From Minisyncoccota bacterium (GTDB taxonomy: Bacteria > Patescibacteriota > Minisyncoccia > JAHIHE01 > JAGLIN01): a DNA stretch of 11,975 bases. Below, one piece after another: positions 6,142 through 11,975 of the stretch. The notes under the pieces are model-generated. The model had not been told where the DNA came from. It made no database searches and saw nothing but the letters and a program-made list of their open reading frames with translations. The DNA lies in NCBI GenBank assembly GCA_023270095.1, contig JAGLSJ010000015.1, forward strand, positions 1-11,975, given 5' to 3'. The translations under genes were made by a program, and so were the position numbers. Positions within the stretch are counted from its first letter, which is position 1; every line of letters begins with the position of its first letter.

Positions 6142-8622
6142 ATGGAAATTCCAATTAGTAATTATATAATCACATTAGAAATTATAGATTTATTTTTCTT
6201 TCTAGTTTTTTTTGTTGTATTAGTACTTGCTTTTATCAAGATTCGGTTAAACGTCAAAGGAAGAATTACGAGGTCGTTGAATATGATTGTACTTCAAGTT
6301 TCTGTTCCTAGACAAACAGATGAAGATGTTCAAAATAGAGGTGAAAAAGAGAAGGAAGGTATTTCCGTAATGGAACAGCTCTTTGCGAGTTTGAGCAACA
6401 TTAGGGAAGAAATGTTCAAAAAAATTGTATACGGACCTTTTTATTTGACTTTTGAAATTGCGACTCCAATTGACAGTAATGAAATTTCATTTTATGTTTC
6501 AATCCCCAAAAAATTTAGACCAATCATTGAAAAACAAATTAATAGTTTTTATCCTGATGCTGAGATAAAACAAATAGAAGATTATAATATTTTTGTTCCA
6601 CAAGGAGGATCAGCTGCTTCATATATAGTTCAGAAAAGAAATTATATTTTTCCAATCAAAACATATAAACAGCTTGAGGCTGACCCACTCTCAAGCATCA
6701 CAAACGCATTGAGTAAAATTCCTCAAGGAGAAGGAGCTTCTTTGCAGATTGTCATCAAGCCAGCTGGAAATTCATGGCAAGTAGAAAGCAAGAGTAGAAT
6801 TAAAGAAATGCAAAAGGGTAATGGTTTTTCTGATTATGGAAAATCTTCTTTTGCTGTAAAATTATTAAAATCTTTTGTAGAGATTCTTCGAGCTGGAGGA
6901 AATTCCAAAGAAGAAGAAAAACCAACTACACTTACGCCATCTCAGGAAGAGATTGTAAAATCCGTTGAGGAAAAATCTGTTAAAGTTGGATTTGAAACCA
7001 ATATTAGACTTGTAACTTCTGCTCCAACAAAAGAAAAAGCTGAAGACTTACTGAGAGAGCTTGAAAATTCATTTACGCAGTTTAATTCTCCAGACACAAA
7101 TTCTCTAAAAGTGAATGAGACTTTTTTGAATAAAGCGGGACACTTAAACAAAACAATTTATAATTTTATATTTCGAAGTTTTGAAAAAAAGAGGAAATTA
7201 ATTTTGAACACCGAGGAACTTGCCAGTCTTTTTCATTTTCCAATATTCACTACTGGTACTCCGCAGGTTAAATGGTTGAAATCAAAGCAGTCTGCCGTTC
7301 CTTCTAATTTGCCAACAGAGGGTCTAATTTTAGGGCATAATACTTATCGAGGAGATGATCAAGTTGTCAGAATTGACAAGGAGGATCGTAGAAGACATAT
7401 GTATATAATTGGACAGACCGGAACTGGAAAATCTGGGTTTTTGGGTGAATTAATCAAGCAGGATATAATTAATGGGGAAGGTGTTTGTGTTATTGATCCT
7501 CATGGCGATTTAGTTGAAGATGCTTTGAATTGTGTACCAAAAGAAAGAGCAGAAGATGTTATTGTTTTTGATCCTTCGGATACTGAAAGACCTCTGGGTC
7601 TTAATCTTCTTGAATATGATCCAAATTATCCTGAACAAAAAACTTTTGTTATTAATGAGATGATTAAAATATTCGATAAACTTTATGATTTAAAATCAAC
7701 TGGTGGCCCAATGTTTGAACAGTATATGAGAAATGCAATGCTTTTGATTATGGATGATCCGGAATCAGGTTCAACTTTGATTGAAATTTCAAAAGTGCTT
7801 GCTGATGAAAATTTTCGAAAATATAAATTGTCTAAGTGTCAAAATTTTACAGTTAAAAACTTTTGGGAAAAAGAAGCACAAAAGGCTGGTGGGGAAGCAG
7901 CTCTTGCTAATATGGTTCCTTATATCACTAGTAAATTAACGCAATTTATTTCTAACGATACAATGCGTCCAATTATTGGACAGCAGAATAGTTCTATCAA
8001 TTTTCGAAAAATAATGGATGAGAAAAAAATTCTCTTGGTGAACTTGTCAAAAGGAAAAATTGGGGAAATGAATGCTTATTTGCTTGGTCTTGTGATTGTT
8101 GGAAAAATTCTCGTTTCTTCATTAAGCAGAACTGATATACCTCAAGAAGAAAGAAAAGATTTTTATTTTTATATCGATGAATTTCAAAATTTCACTACGG
8201 ATAGTATCTCAACAATTCTCTCTGAAGCAAGAAAATATCGGCTTTCTTTGAATATCGCTCATCAGTTTTTAGGACAGCTTCCAGAAGAAATTCAAAAATC
8301 AGTTTTTGGAAATGTTGGAACAATTGTGTCTTTCAGAGTTGGGCCAGAGGATTCAGAATTTCTTTCTAAACAATTTAAACCTGTTTTTAATGAACAAGAT
8401 TTAATCAACATTGACAACTTTAATGCTTATCTCAAATTAATGATTAATGGCACAATTTCTCAAGGATTTAATATGGCAACTTATCCCCCAAAGCATGGTG
8501 ATACAAAAATTGCGAGTGCTATTAAAGAACTCTCTAGGCTTAAGTATGGGAAAACTAAGGAAATTATAGAAAGAGAAATCATAGAACGATCAAAATTAAA
8601 GACAGATTTAGGAAATTTGTAA
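6142..8622 (+). CDS. Membrane-anchored VirD4/TraG-like (DUF87-type) P-loop ATPase
   Basis: This gene encodes 826 residues. One N-terminal membrane helix (about 15-34, LFFFLVFFVVLVLAF) anchors it, and the rest should be cytoplasmic. Residues 95-370 hold two alpha/beta regions (ISFYVSIPKKFRPIIEKQI at 116-134; NIRLVTSAPTKEKAEDLL at 287-304). The motor follows: Walker A GQTGTGKS (424-431), IDPHGDL (451-457) as in the coupling-protein family, an extended Walker B FYFYIDEF (674-681, D679 and E680), EARKYRLSLNIAHQ (695-708), and NVGTIVSFRVG (724-734). Proteins of this class are hexameric DNA or substrate translocases of conjugation and type IV secretion. It is longer than classic VirD4 because of the extra region before the Walker A. 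No relaxase, VirB4 or pore gene is in the window, so the substrate is unknown. The start has no Shine-Dalgarno sequence. ATPase assignment is firm; the conjugation role is inference. Confidence 0.95.
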   Translation: MEIPISNYIITLEIIDLFFFLVFFVVLVLAFIKIRLNVKGRITRSLNMIVLQVSVPRQTDEDVQNRGEKEKEGISVMEQLFASLSNIREEMFKKIVYGPFYLTFEIATPIDSNEISFYVSIPKKFRPIIEKQINSFYPDAEIKQIEDYNIFVPQGGSAASYIVQKRNYIFPIKTYKQLEADPLSSITNALSKIPQGEGASLQIVIKPAGNSWQVESKSRIKEMQKGNGFSDYGKSSFAVKLLKSFVEILRAGGNSKEEEKPTTLTPSQEEIVKSVEEKSVKVGFETNIRLVTSAPTKEKAEDLLRELENSFTQFNSPDTNSLKVNETFLNKAGHLNKTIYNFIFRSFEKKRKLILNTEELASLFHFPIFTTGTPQVKWLKSKQSAVPSNLPTEGLILGHNTYRGDDQVVRIDKEDRRRHMYIIGQTGTGKSGFLGELIKQDIINGEGVCVIDPHGDLVEDALNCVPKERAEDVIVFDPSDTERPLGLNLLEYDPNYPEQKTFVINEMIKIFDKLYDLKSTGGPMFEQYMRNAMLLIMDDPESGSTLIEISKVLADENFRKYKLSKCQNFTVKNFWEKEAQKAGGEAALANMVPYITSKLTQFISNDTMRPIIGQQNSSINFRKIMDEKKILLVNLSKGKIGEMNAYLLGLVIVGKILVSSLSRTDIPQEERKDFYFYIDEFQNFTTDSISTILSEARKYRLSLNIAHQFLGQLPEEIQKSVFGNVGTIVSFRVGPEDSEFLSKQFKPVFNEQDLINIDNFNAYLKLMINGTISQGFNMATYPPKHGDTKIASAIKELSRLKYGKTKEIIEREIIERSKLKTDLGNL

Positions 8623-8646
8623 TTATCTTGGTATTATGTTCTTCTC

Positions 8647-8674
8647 TTGCCATATTATTTTTATTTGCTATAAT
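8647..8674 (+). promoter_or_regulatory. Sigma70-type promoter of the tRNA-Gly gene
   Basis: TTGCCA (8647-8652) and TATAAT (8669-8674) are separated by 16 bases. TGC directly precedes the -10 hexamer, making an extended -10. Transcription would start near 8681, a few bases before the mature tRNA 5' end at 8687. It is the best promoter in the window and shows that the tRNA can be expressed independently of the ATPase gene. Confidence 0.75.
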
Positions 8675-8686
8675 GCTTAAGTACTT

Positions 8687-8762
8687 GCGGGTGTCGTATA
8701 GTGGCTAATTATGCTAGCCTTCCAAGCTGGAGAGGTGGGTTCGATTCCCATCACCCGCTCCA
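8687..8762 (+). tRNA. tRNA-Gly (anticodon UCC)
   Basis: This is a 76-base cloverleaf including an encoded CCA end. The acceptor stem GCGGGTG pairs with CACCCGC (8752-8758), with discriminator T at 8759 and CCA at 8760-8762. The anticodon stem CTAGC/GCTGG encloses the loop CTTCCAA, giving anticodon TCC (8721-8723), which reads GGA and probably other GGN codons. The T arm is GTGGG-TTCGATT-CCCAT. The D arm (GTAT...GTGGCTAATT) has a weak stem, as in the E. coli glyT type that it resembles. U73 is the usual glycine identity base. I see no sign of an attachment site or integrated element at its 3' end. Confidence 0.97.
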
Positions 8763-8811
8763 TCACATTGATTCTCATTATTATTGAATTAAATATATTT
8801 TTGAATAAAAA

Positions 8812-10590
8812 ATGAAAAATAATTCATACACTGCAAAAAGAAAAATGGCTACTTTTAAAGTAATGCTGTTTTTTTGTATGATATTTTCATTGTTTATTTA
8901 TGTTAATATCGAAACAAAGGCGGCGGCTATTTCGGAAAATGAGGAATTTTTTGTTGATTCTTCTTATGATTATTCTGACCGATCTCAAGTACTAGCTAAT
9001 TTGAAAAAAATCAATTTGAATGCATATTTTTATGTTGAAAATGATTATTATGATGGTCTATCTAATGCACAAAAAAACGAATTTGATTTAAATTTAGATT
9101 TATTAGCAAATGATTTTGATGATACAATCTATCCAAAAATGAGAAATATATTTGGAACAGAATGGAATCCGGGAATTGACAATGACAGTAAAATTACAAT
9201 TTTTTTTACTAGGACAAAAGAAAATGTTGGTGGATATTTCAATCCTAATGATGAATATTCAAAAGATGTAATAGCCAATAAAAGAAGCAATGAAAGAGAA
9301 ATAATATACTTGAACATACTATTTATTGACGACGAGAGAATTAAAAGTTTTCTTGCTCATGAATTTCAGCATATGATTACTTGGTATAATAAAAATAAGT
9401 TAAATAATATTTCAGACAATATTTGGCTCAATGAAGTGAGATCTGAATACGCCTCAACTGCTATTGGTTATGATGATAATTATAATGCTAGCAATTTAAA
9501 GGCAAGAATAAGCGGATTTAAAACAAATCCAGTTGATTCTCTTACTGAATGGCAAAATAAAATATATGATTATTCTTCGGTTAATTTATTTTCTCAATAT
9601 TTAGCCGATCAATTTGGTGAAAATATTTTTAGAATTATGATAAGTAATAACAAGATTGGAATTGAGAGTATAAATGATGCTTTATTAACTCTTAATCAAA
9701 AAGAGACTTTTAGATCTGTTTTTGAAAATTGGTCTGTGGCAAATTATTTGAATGATATTACGGTAGGATCAAATGAAAAATATGGATATAAGAATGTTAA
9801 CATTAATTATAAAAATTTTCATATTTCGACTCAAAATCAATTTATAGTAGATAGTACTGAGGTTAATATTTCAAATTCAATTAAGGATTGGACAAGTGAA
9901 TATTATGAATTTAAAATTATTGATAAACAATATGGCACCAAGGATAAAATAAAAATAAATTTTGAAGGAGAAGTTTCTGGAAAATATTCTGTTCCGTATA
10001 TTGTTTTTTATAAAAATGGAGAAAAGAAAATTGAATATTTAAATCTAGGTAGTGATCAAAATTATACTAATTCTATAGCATTGTCCGATAACAATATTTC
10101 TTCATTCACGGTCATTCCTGTAAGTTATAAAAACAGTACTAGTTTTGGAAGCGATATTGACAGTTATAATTTTTCTTTGTCTGTAGATATTGTAAATAAT
10201 AGTATTTTTGCCAATAATTCTCTTCTAAAATCAAATAATAATTCCAAAGTATATTTGATAGAAGGAAGTAATAAAAGATGGATAAACAGTGTTGATTCGT
10301 TCATTTCGAATGGATACAAATGGGAGGATATTCTTATCGTTACTGATTATGAATTAAGTCAGTATCAAAGAGGAGCAGATATGGTTTTAAAAATAAATAA
10401 AAATTCAAATTTTAATGGTAGCTTATTTAAAAGTTTAACTGATTCTAAGGTGTATTTAATCGAAGATGATAAAAAAAGGTGGATAGATAGCGTTCAATCT
10501 TTTGTTTCAAATGGATATAATTGGAAAAATATAGTGATTGTTACTGATTATGAACTAATTCAATATCAAAATGGGGCAGATATCTCATAA
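8812..10590 (+). CDS. Predicted exported zinc metallopeptidase (HEFQH, M30/hyicolysin-like) with C-terminal repeats
   Basis: This gene encodes 592 residues. A signal peptide spans about 1-38: basic start, hydrophobic core VMLFFCMIFSLFIYV, likely cleavage near TKA-AA. The zinc site is HEFQH (183-187: H183 and H187 ligands, E184 catalytic). NEVRSEY at 207-213 probably gives the third ligand, E208, about 20 residues later, as in gluzincins. The 'LAHEFQHMI...WLNE' layout recalls peptidase family M30 (hyicolysin) and related bacterial enzymes. The family is tentative; the catalytic class is likely. Residues 350-465 look like a beta-rich domain. The C-terminus has two 55-residue repeats (470-524 and 537-591), 38 of 55 positions identical, with SKVYLIE, KRWI and GYxW motifs. 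ATGs at codons 12 and 18 are alternative starts, but the first keeps the basic signal-peptide start. It lies 49 bases after tRNA-Gly and is followed by a terminator. The substrate is unknown. Confidence 0.88.
   Translation: MKNNSYTAKRKMATFKVMLFFCMIFSLFIYVNIETKAAAISENEEFFVDSSYDYSDRSQVLANLKKINLNAYFYVENDYYDGLSNAQKNEFDLNLDLLANDFDDTIYPKMRNIFGTEWNPGIDNDSKITIFFTRTKENVGGYFNPNDEYSKDVIANKRSNEREIIYLNILFIDDERIKSFLAHEFQHMITWYNKNKLNNISDNIWLNEVRSEYASTAIGYDDNYNASNLKARISGFKTNPVDSLTEWQNKIYDYSSVNLFSQYLADQFGENIFRIMISNNKIGIESINDALLTLNQKETFRSVFENWSVANYLNDITVGSNEKYGYKNVNINYKNFHISTQNQFIVDSTEVNISNSIKDWTSEYYEFKIIDKQYGTKDKIKINFEGEVSGKYSVPYIVFYKNGEKKIEYLNLGSDQNYTNSIALSDNNISSFTVIPVSYKNSTSFGSDIDSYNFSLSVDIVNNSIFANNSLLKSNNNSKVYLIEGSNKRWINSVDSFISNGYKWEDILIVTDYELSQYQRGADMVLKINKNSNFNGSLFKSLTDSKVYLIEDDKKRWIDSVQSFVSNGYNWKNIVIVTDYELIQYQNGADIS
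10219..10584 (+). repeat. Two coding repeats (55 residues each) in the metallopeptidase C-terminus
   Basis: Unit 1 spans 10219-10383 and unit 2 spans 10420-10584, a period of 67 residues including a 12-residue linker. They align without gaps, with 38 of 55 residues identical. Shared motifs in order are SL-KS, SKVYLIE, KRWI-SV-SF, SNGY-W--I-IVTDYEL and QYQ-GAD. The protein ends one residue after the second unit. Related but more diverged copies occur in the amidase encoded downstream. I cannot name a Pfam family. Such C-terminal repeats are typically binding modules, and the ligand here is unknown. Confidence 0.85.
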
Positions 10591-10620
10591 GCTATTACAA
10601 GAATTCAAAAAACAAAAAAC

Positions 10621-10652
10621 ATACACCCTTGCTTTTCAGGGTGTATTTGTTT
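10621..10652 (+). terminator. Intrinsic terminator after the metallopeptidase gene
   Basis: ATACACCCT (10621-10629) pairs perfectly with AGGGTGTAT (10638-10646), giving a 9-base-pair stem around the loop TGCTTTTC, followed by TTGTTT. It begins 30 bases after the stop codon. An A-rich tract precedes the stem, so it might also work weakly on the other strand. It separates transcription of the metallopeptidase gene from the amidase gene. Confidence 0.85.
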
Positions 10653-10677
10653 GAGTTGGGATATTATAAAATAAACA

Positions 10678-10707
10678 TTAGACCAAAAAACAAATCATTG
10701 TTATAAT
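10678..10707 (+). promoter_or_regulatory. Probable promoter of the amidase gene
   Basis: A perfect TATAAT (10702-10707) is preceded by TGT, forming an extended -10. A weak -35-like TTAGAC (10678-10683) lies 18 bases upstream. Transcription would start near 10714 and leave a leader of roughly 23 bases before the ATG at 10737. The terminator just upstream means that the amidase gene needs its own promoter, which supports this call. Confidence 0.5.
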
Positions 10708-10736
10708 TATCATAAATAAAAGTTATAAATATAAAA

Positions 10737-11975
10737 ATGAATAAAAATTTTAGCTTAGCAAGGATAATAGTTTTAAAGACGATGGTCTTACTGATTTTTA
10801 CTTTATTTTTTTCTCAAGTGCAAATTTCAAACGCTGCAGAAATTCCAGAAATCATTTCTAGGTTGCAGTGGGGAGCAGATGAGTCAAAAATGATTTGGCC
10901 AATAAAAAATGCTAAAGTGCAGAAATTTGTTATACACCATACGGCAAGCACTAATCTTGTTCCAGATTCAGATAGCAGTGGAGAATATAAAAATATGATT
11001 AATAACATTTATAACTATCATAGTGGCAAAAAAAGTTGGTATGAAGATGGTGAAAAATATATTGGATTTGGAGATATTGGTTATAACTATTTAATAGATC
11101 CAAATGGGAATATTTATGAAGGAAGGGCGGGCGGAAATGGAGCTGTAGCAGGACATGTAAGTGGATTTAATACGGGAAGCATTGGTATTTCTGTGCTCGG
11201 AAGATATCAAGACTATATTGATAGTGAAAACAATTCTATTTCTTCGCATCCTGTGAATTCAATAATTAAAAAATCCTTAGTGAATTTAATTGGTTGGTTA
11301 GCTGCTAATAATAATATAAATTTAAACAGCATAACTAATTTTAATGGTAAAAATATCGATGGCTTAGTCGGACACGGAGAATTAACACCTACGATTTGTC
11401 CTGGAGATGAATTGGAAAAAGAACTAAATATCATTCAAAAAAATGCTAGCGCAATTGAGAAAACTTATAGCAATTATGCTTATCAAATCAAGGGAGATGA
11501 GGCTATTTATATTATAAGCGATGGCTATAAAATTAGGTTTGAATCAAGGCAAAAAATCCCGACTAGTTATAAAAATAGAACAATAAAACAAATTTTAAAA
11601 TCACAGCTTGATGCGTATGAGTATAAGGATCTTGTTGTTTATCCAGATGGAAGCTTGCTTCAGGAATTCAATGAAAATACAGTTTATTATTTGCAAAATG
11701 GCAAAAAAAGAGCGATGGAAATGAGCGGAGAGGAATTTGTGAAGATGAGTTTTAAGAGTGATAATATTATAAAAGTTTTTTCAAGCGATTTAAAAATTTA
11801 TCAATCTGGATTGAATATTAAATATGCTCCAGACGGAAAATTAATCAATGACAAAAAGGGGACCGTGTATTTTGTTGAAAATGGAAAGAAAAGAAAATTT
11901 ACTTCAGCAACTCTTTTTGAATATCTTGCTTATAAATGGAAAAATATCGAAGATGATAACTTTACAAATTATTAT
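10737..11975 (+). CDS. Predicted exported N-acetylmuramoyl-L-alanine amidase (Amidase_2/PGRP type), cut by right edge
   Basis: The frame runs 413 codons from the ATG at 10737 to the window end without a stop, so the 3' end is missing. A signal peptide spans about 1-34, with cleavage near SNA-AE. The amidase domain (about 38-235) shows the expected zinc ligands: the His pair in VIHHTAS (67-68), H213 in GHGELTPTICPGD, and C221. GDIGYNYLID (112-121) carries the conserved Tyr region, and AGHVSGFNTGSIGIS (138-152) is typical of the fold. The enzyme should cleave the bond between N-acetylmuramic acid and L-alanine in peptidoglycan outside the cytoplasm. C-terminal repeats follow, with motifs at 256-268, 315-327 and 376-388 (VYYLQNGKKR, VYFVENGKKR), related to those of the upstream metallopeptidase. 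The gene probably has its own promoter. Biochemical class is well supported. Whether it acts on its own wall or on another cell's wall is unknown. Confidence 0.93.
   Translation, partial: MNKNFSLARIIVLKTMVLLIFTLFFSQVQISNAAEIPEIISRLQWGADESKMIWPIKNAKVQKFVIHHTASTNLVPDSDSSGEYKNMINNIYNYHSGKKSWYEDGEKYIGFGDIGYNYLIDPNGNIYEGRAGGNGAVAGHVSGFNTGSIGISVLGRYQDYIDSENNSISSHPVNSIIKKSLVNLIGWLAANNNINLNSITNFNGKNIDGLVGHGELTPTICPGDELEKELNIIQKNASAIEKTYSNYAYQIKGDEAIYIISDGYKIRFESRQKIPTSYKNRTIKQILKSQLDAYEYKDLVVYPDGSLLQEFNENTVYYLQNGKKRAMEMSGEEFVKMSFKSDNIIKVFSSDLKIYQSGLNIKYAPDGKLINDKKGTVYFVENGKKRKFTSATLFEYLAYKWKNIEDDNFTNYY
11496..11975 (+). repeat. Diverged C-terminal repeats in the amidase
   Basis: Three related units begin near residues 256, 315 and 376, a period of 59-61 residues. 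Each starts with a strand-like (A/T)-(V/I)-Y motif, followed in units 2 and 3 by NGKKR and preceded there by PDG (residues 303-305 and 365-367). Unit 3 contains YKWKNI, matching YNWKNI in the metallopeptidase. Unit 1 is the most diverged (SDGYKIRF in place of NGKKR). The last unit is truncated by the window edge, so the total copy number is unknown. Confidence 0.75.

Noticed and set aside
6142..8622. Assignment as VirB4 or as FtsK/HerA
   Set aside because: A single N-terminal membrane helix, IDPHGDL after the Walker A, FYIDEFQNF and the EARKYRLSLNIAHQ motif fit the VirD4/TraG coupling-protein group better. There is no FtsK gamma domain, and the N-terminal layout differs from VirB4.
8687..8811. 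Integration site of a mobile element at the tRNA-Gly 3' end
   Set aside because: No duplicate of the tRNA 3' end was noticed downstream and no integrase gene is present in the window.
42..10590. Recoded TGA (glycine), as known in Gracilibacteria and SR1
   Set aside because: No gene needs read-through of TGA, and all reading frames are complete under the standard code. TGA is not used as a stop in the seven complete genes, but that sample is small.
10814..11434. Reverse-strand frames within the amidase region (10814-11008 and 11213-11434)
   Set aside because: They are antisense to an unambiguous amidase domain with its zinc-ligand motifs.

Overview
The window is strongly A+T-rich and nearly every recognisable gene lies on the + strand. 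It most resembles a member of the Candidate Phyla Radiation (Patescibacteria, perhaps a Parcubacteria-type lineage). This rests on a run of Lys/Glu-rich helical proteins of unknown function, a VirD4/TraG-like ATPase paired with a small protein ending in an LLDALHD-type helix, secreted enzymes carrying Lys-Arg 'NGKKR/KRW' repeats, and A/T-rich start contexts with no visible Shine-Dalgarno sequence. Placement is by pattern recognition only. The standard genetic code fits: no TGA occurs inside the genes, and the complete genes end in TAA (six) or TAG (one).

Layout. Positions 1-3169 hold a 927-residue charged, coiled-coil-like protein and a 101-residue helical protein resembling DUF5663. Positions 3170-3845 are a repeat-rich intergenic zone: a 'GTCATTCTGA' inverted repeat, a C5/G5 hairpin, a GACGAAGTC mini-hairpin pair and a MITE-like inverted repeat. 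A 58-codon helical ORF sits inside this zone. Positions 3846-5977 hold a 560-residue acidic protein with a C-terminal pair of membrane helices and a 142-residue helical protein. A 164-base gap with two more repeat half-units follows. Then comes an 826-residue, membrane-anchored VirD4/TraG-like ATPase (6142-8622) and a tRNA-Gly(UCC) with its own promoter.

The last third holds two predicted exported enzymes. The first is an HEFQH zinc metallopeptidase (8812-10590), followed by a clear intrinsic terminator. The second is an N-acetylmuramoyl-L-alanine amidase of the Amidase_2/PGRP type, which starts at 10737 and runs off the right edge. Their C-termini carry the same kind of repeat, suggesting a shared cell-surface or wall-binding module.

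Working idea (inference): the left block may be an uncharacterised membrane-associated apparatus built around the ATPase. The right block supplies exported enzymes that could remodel the cell's own envelope or act on a partner cell. Nothing in the sequence proves that the two blocks cooperate.
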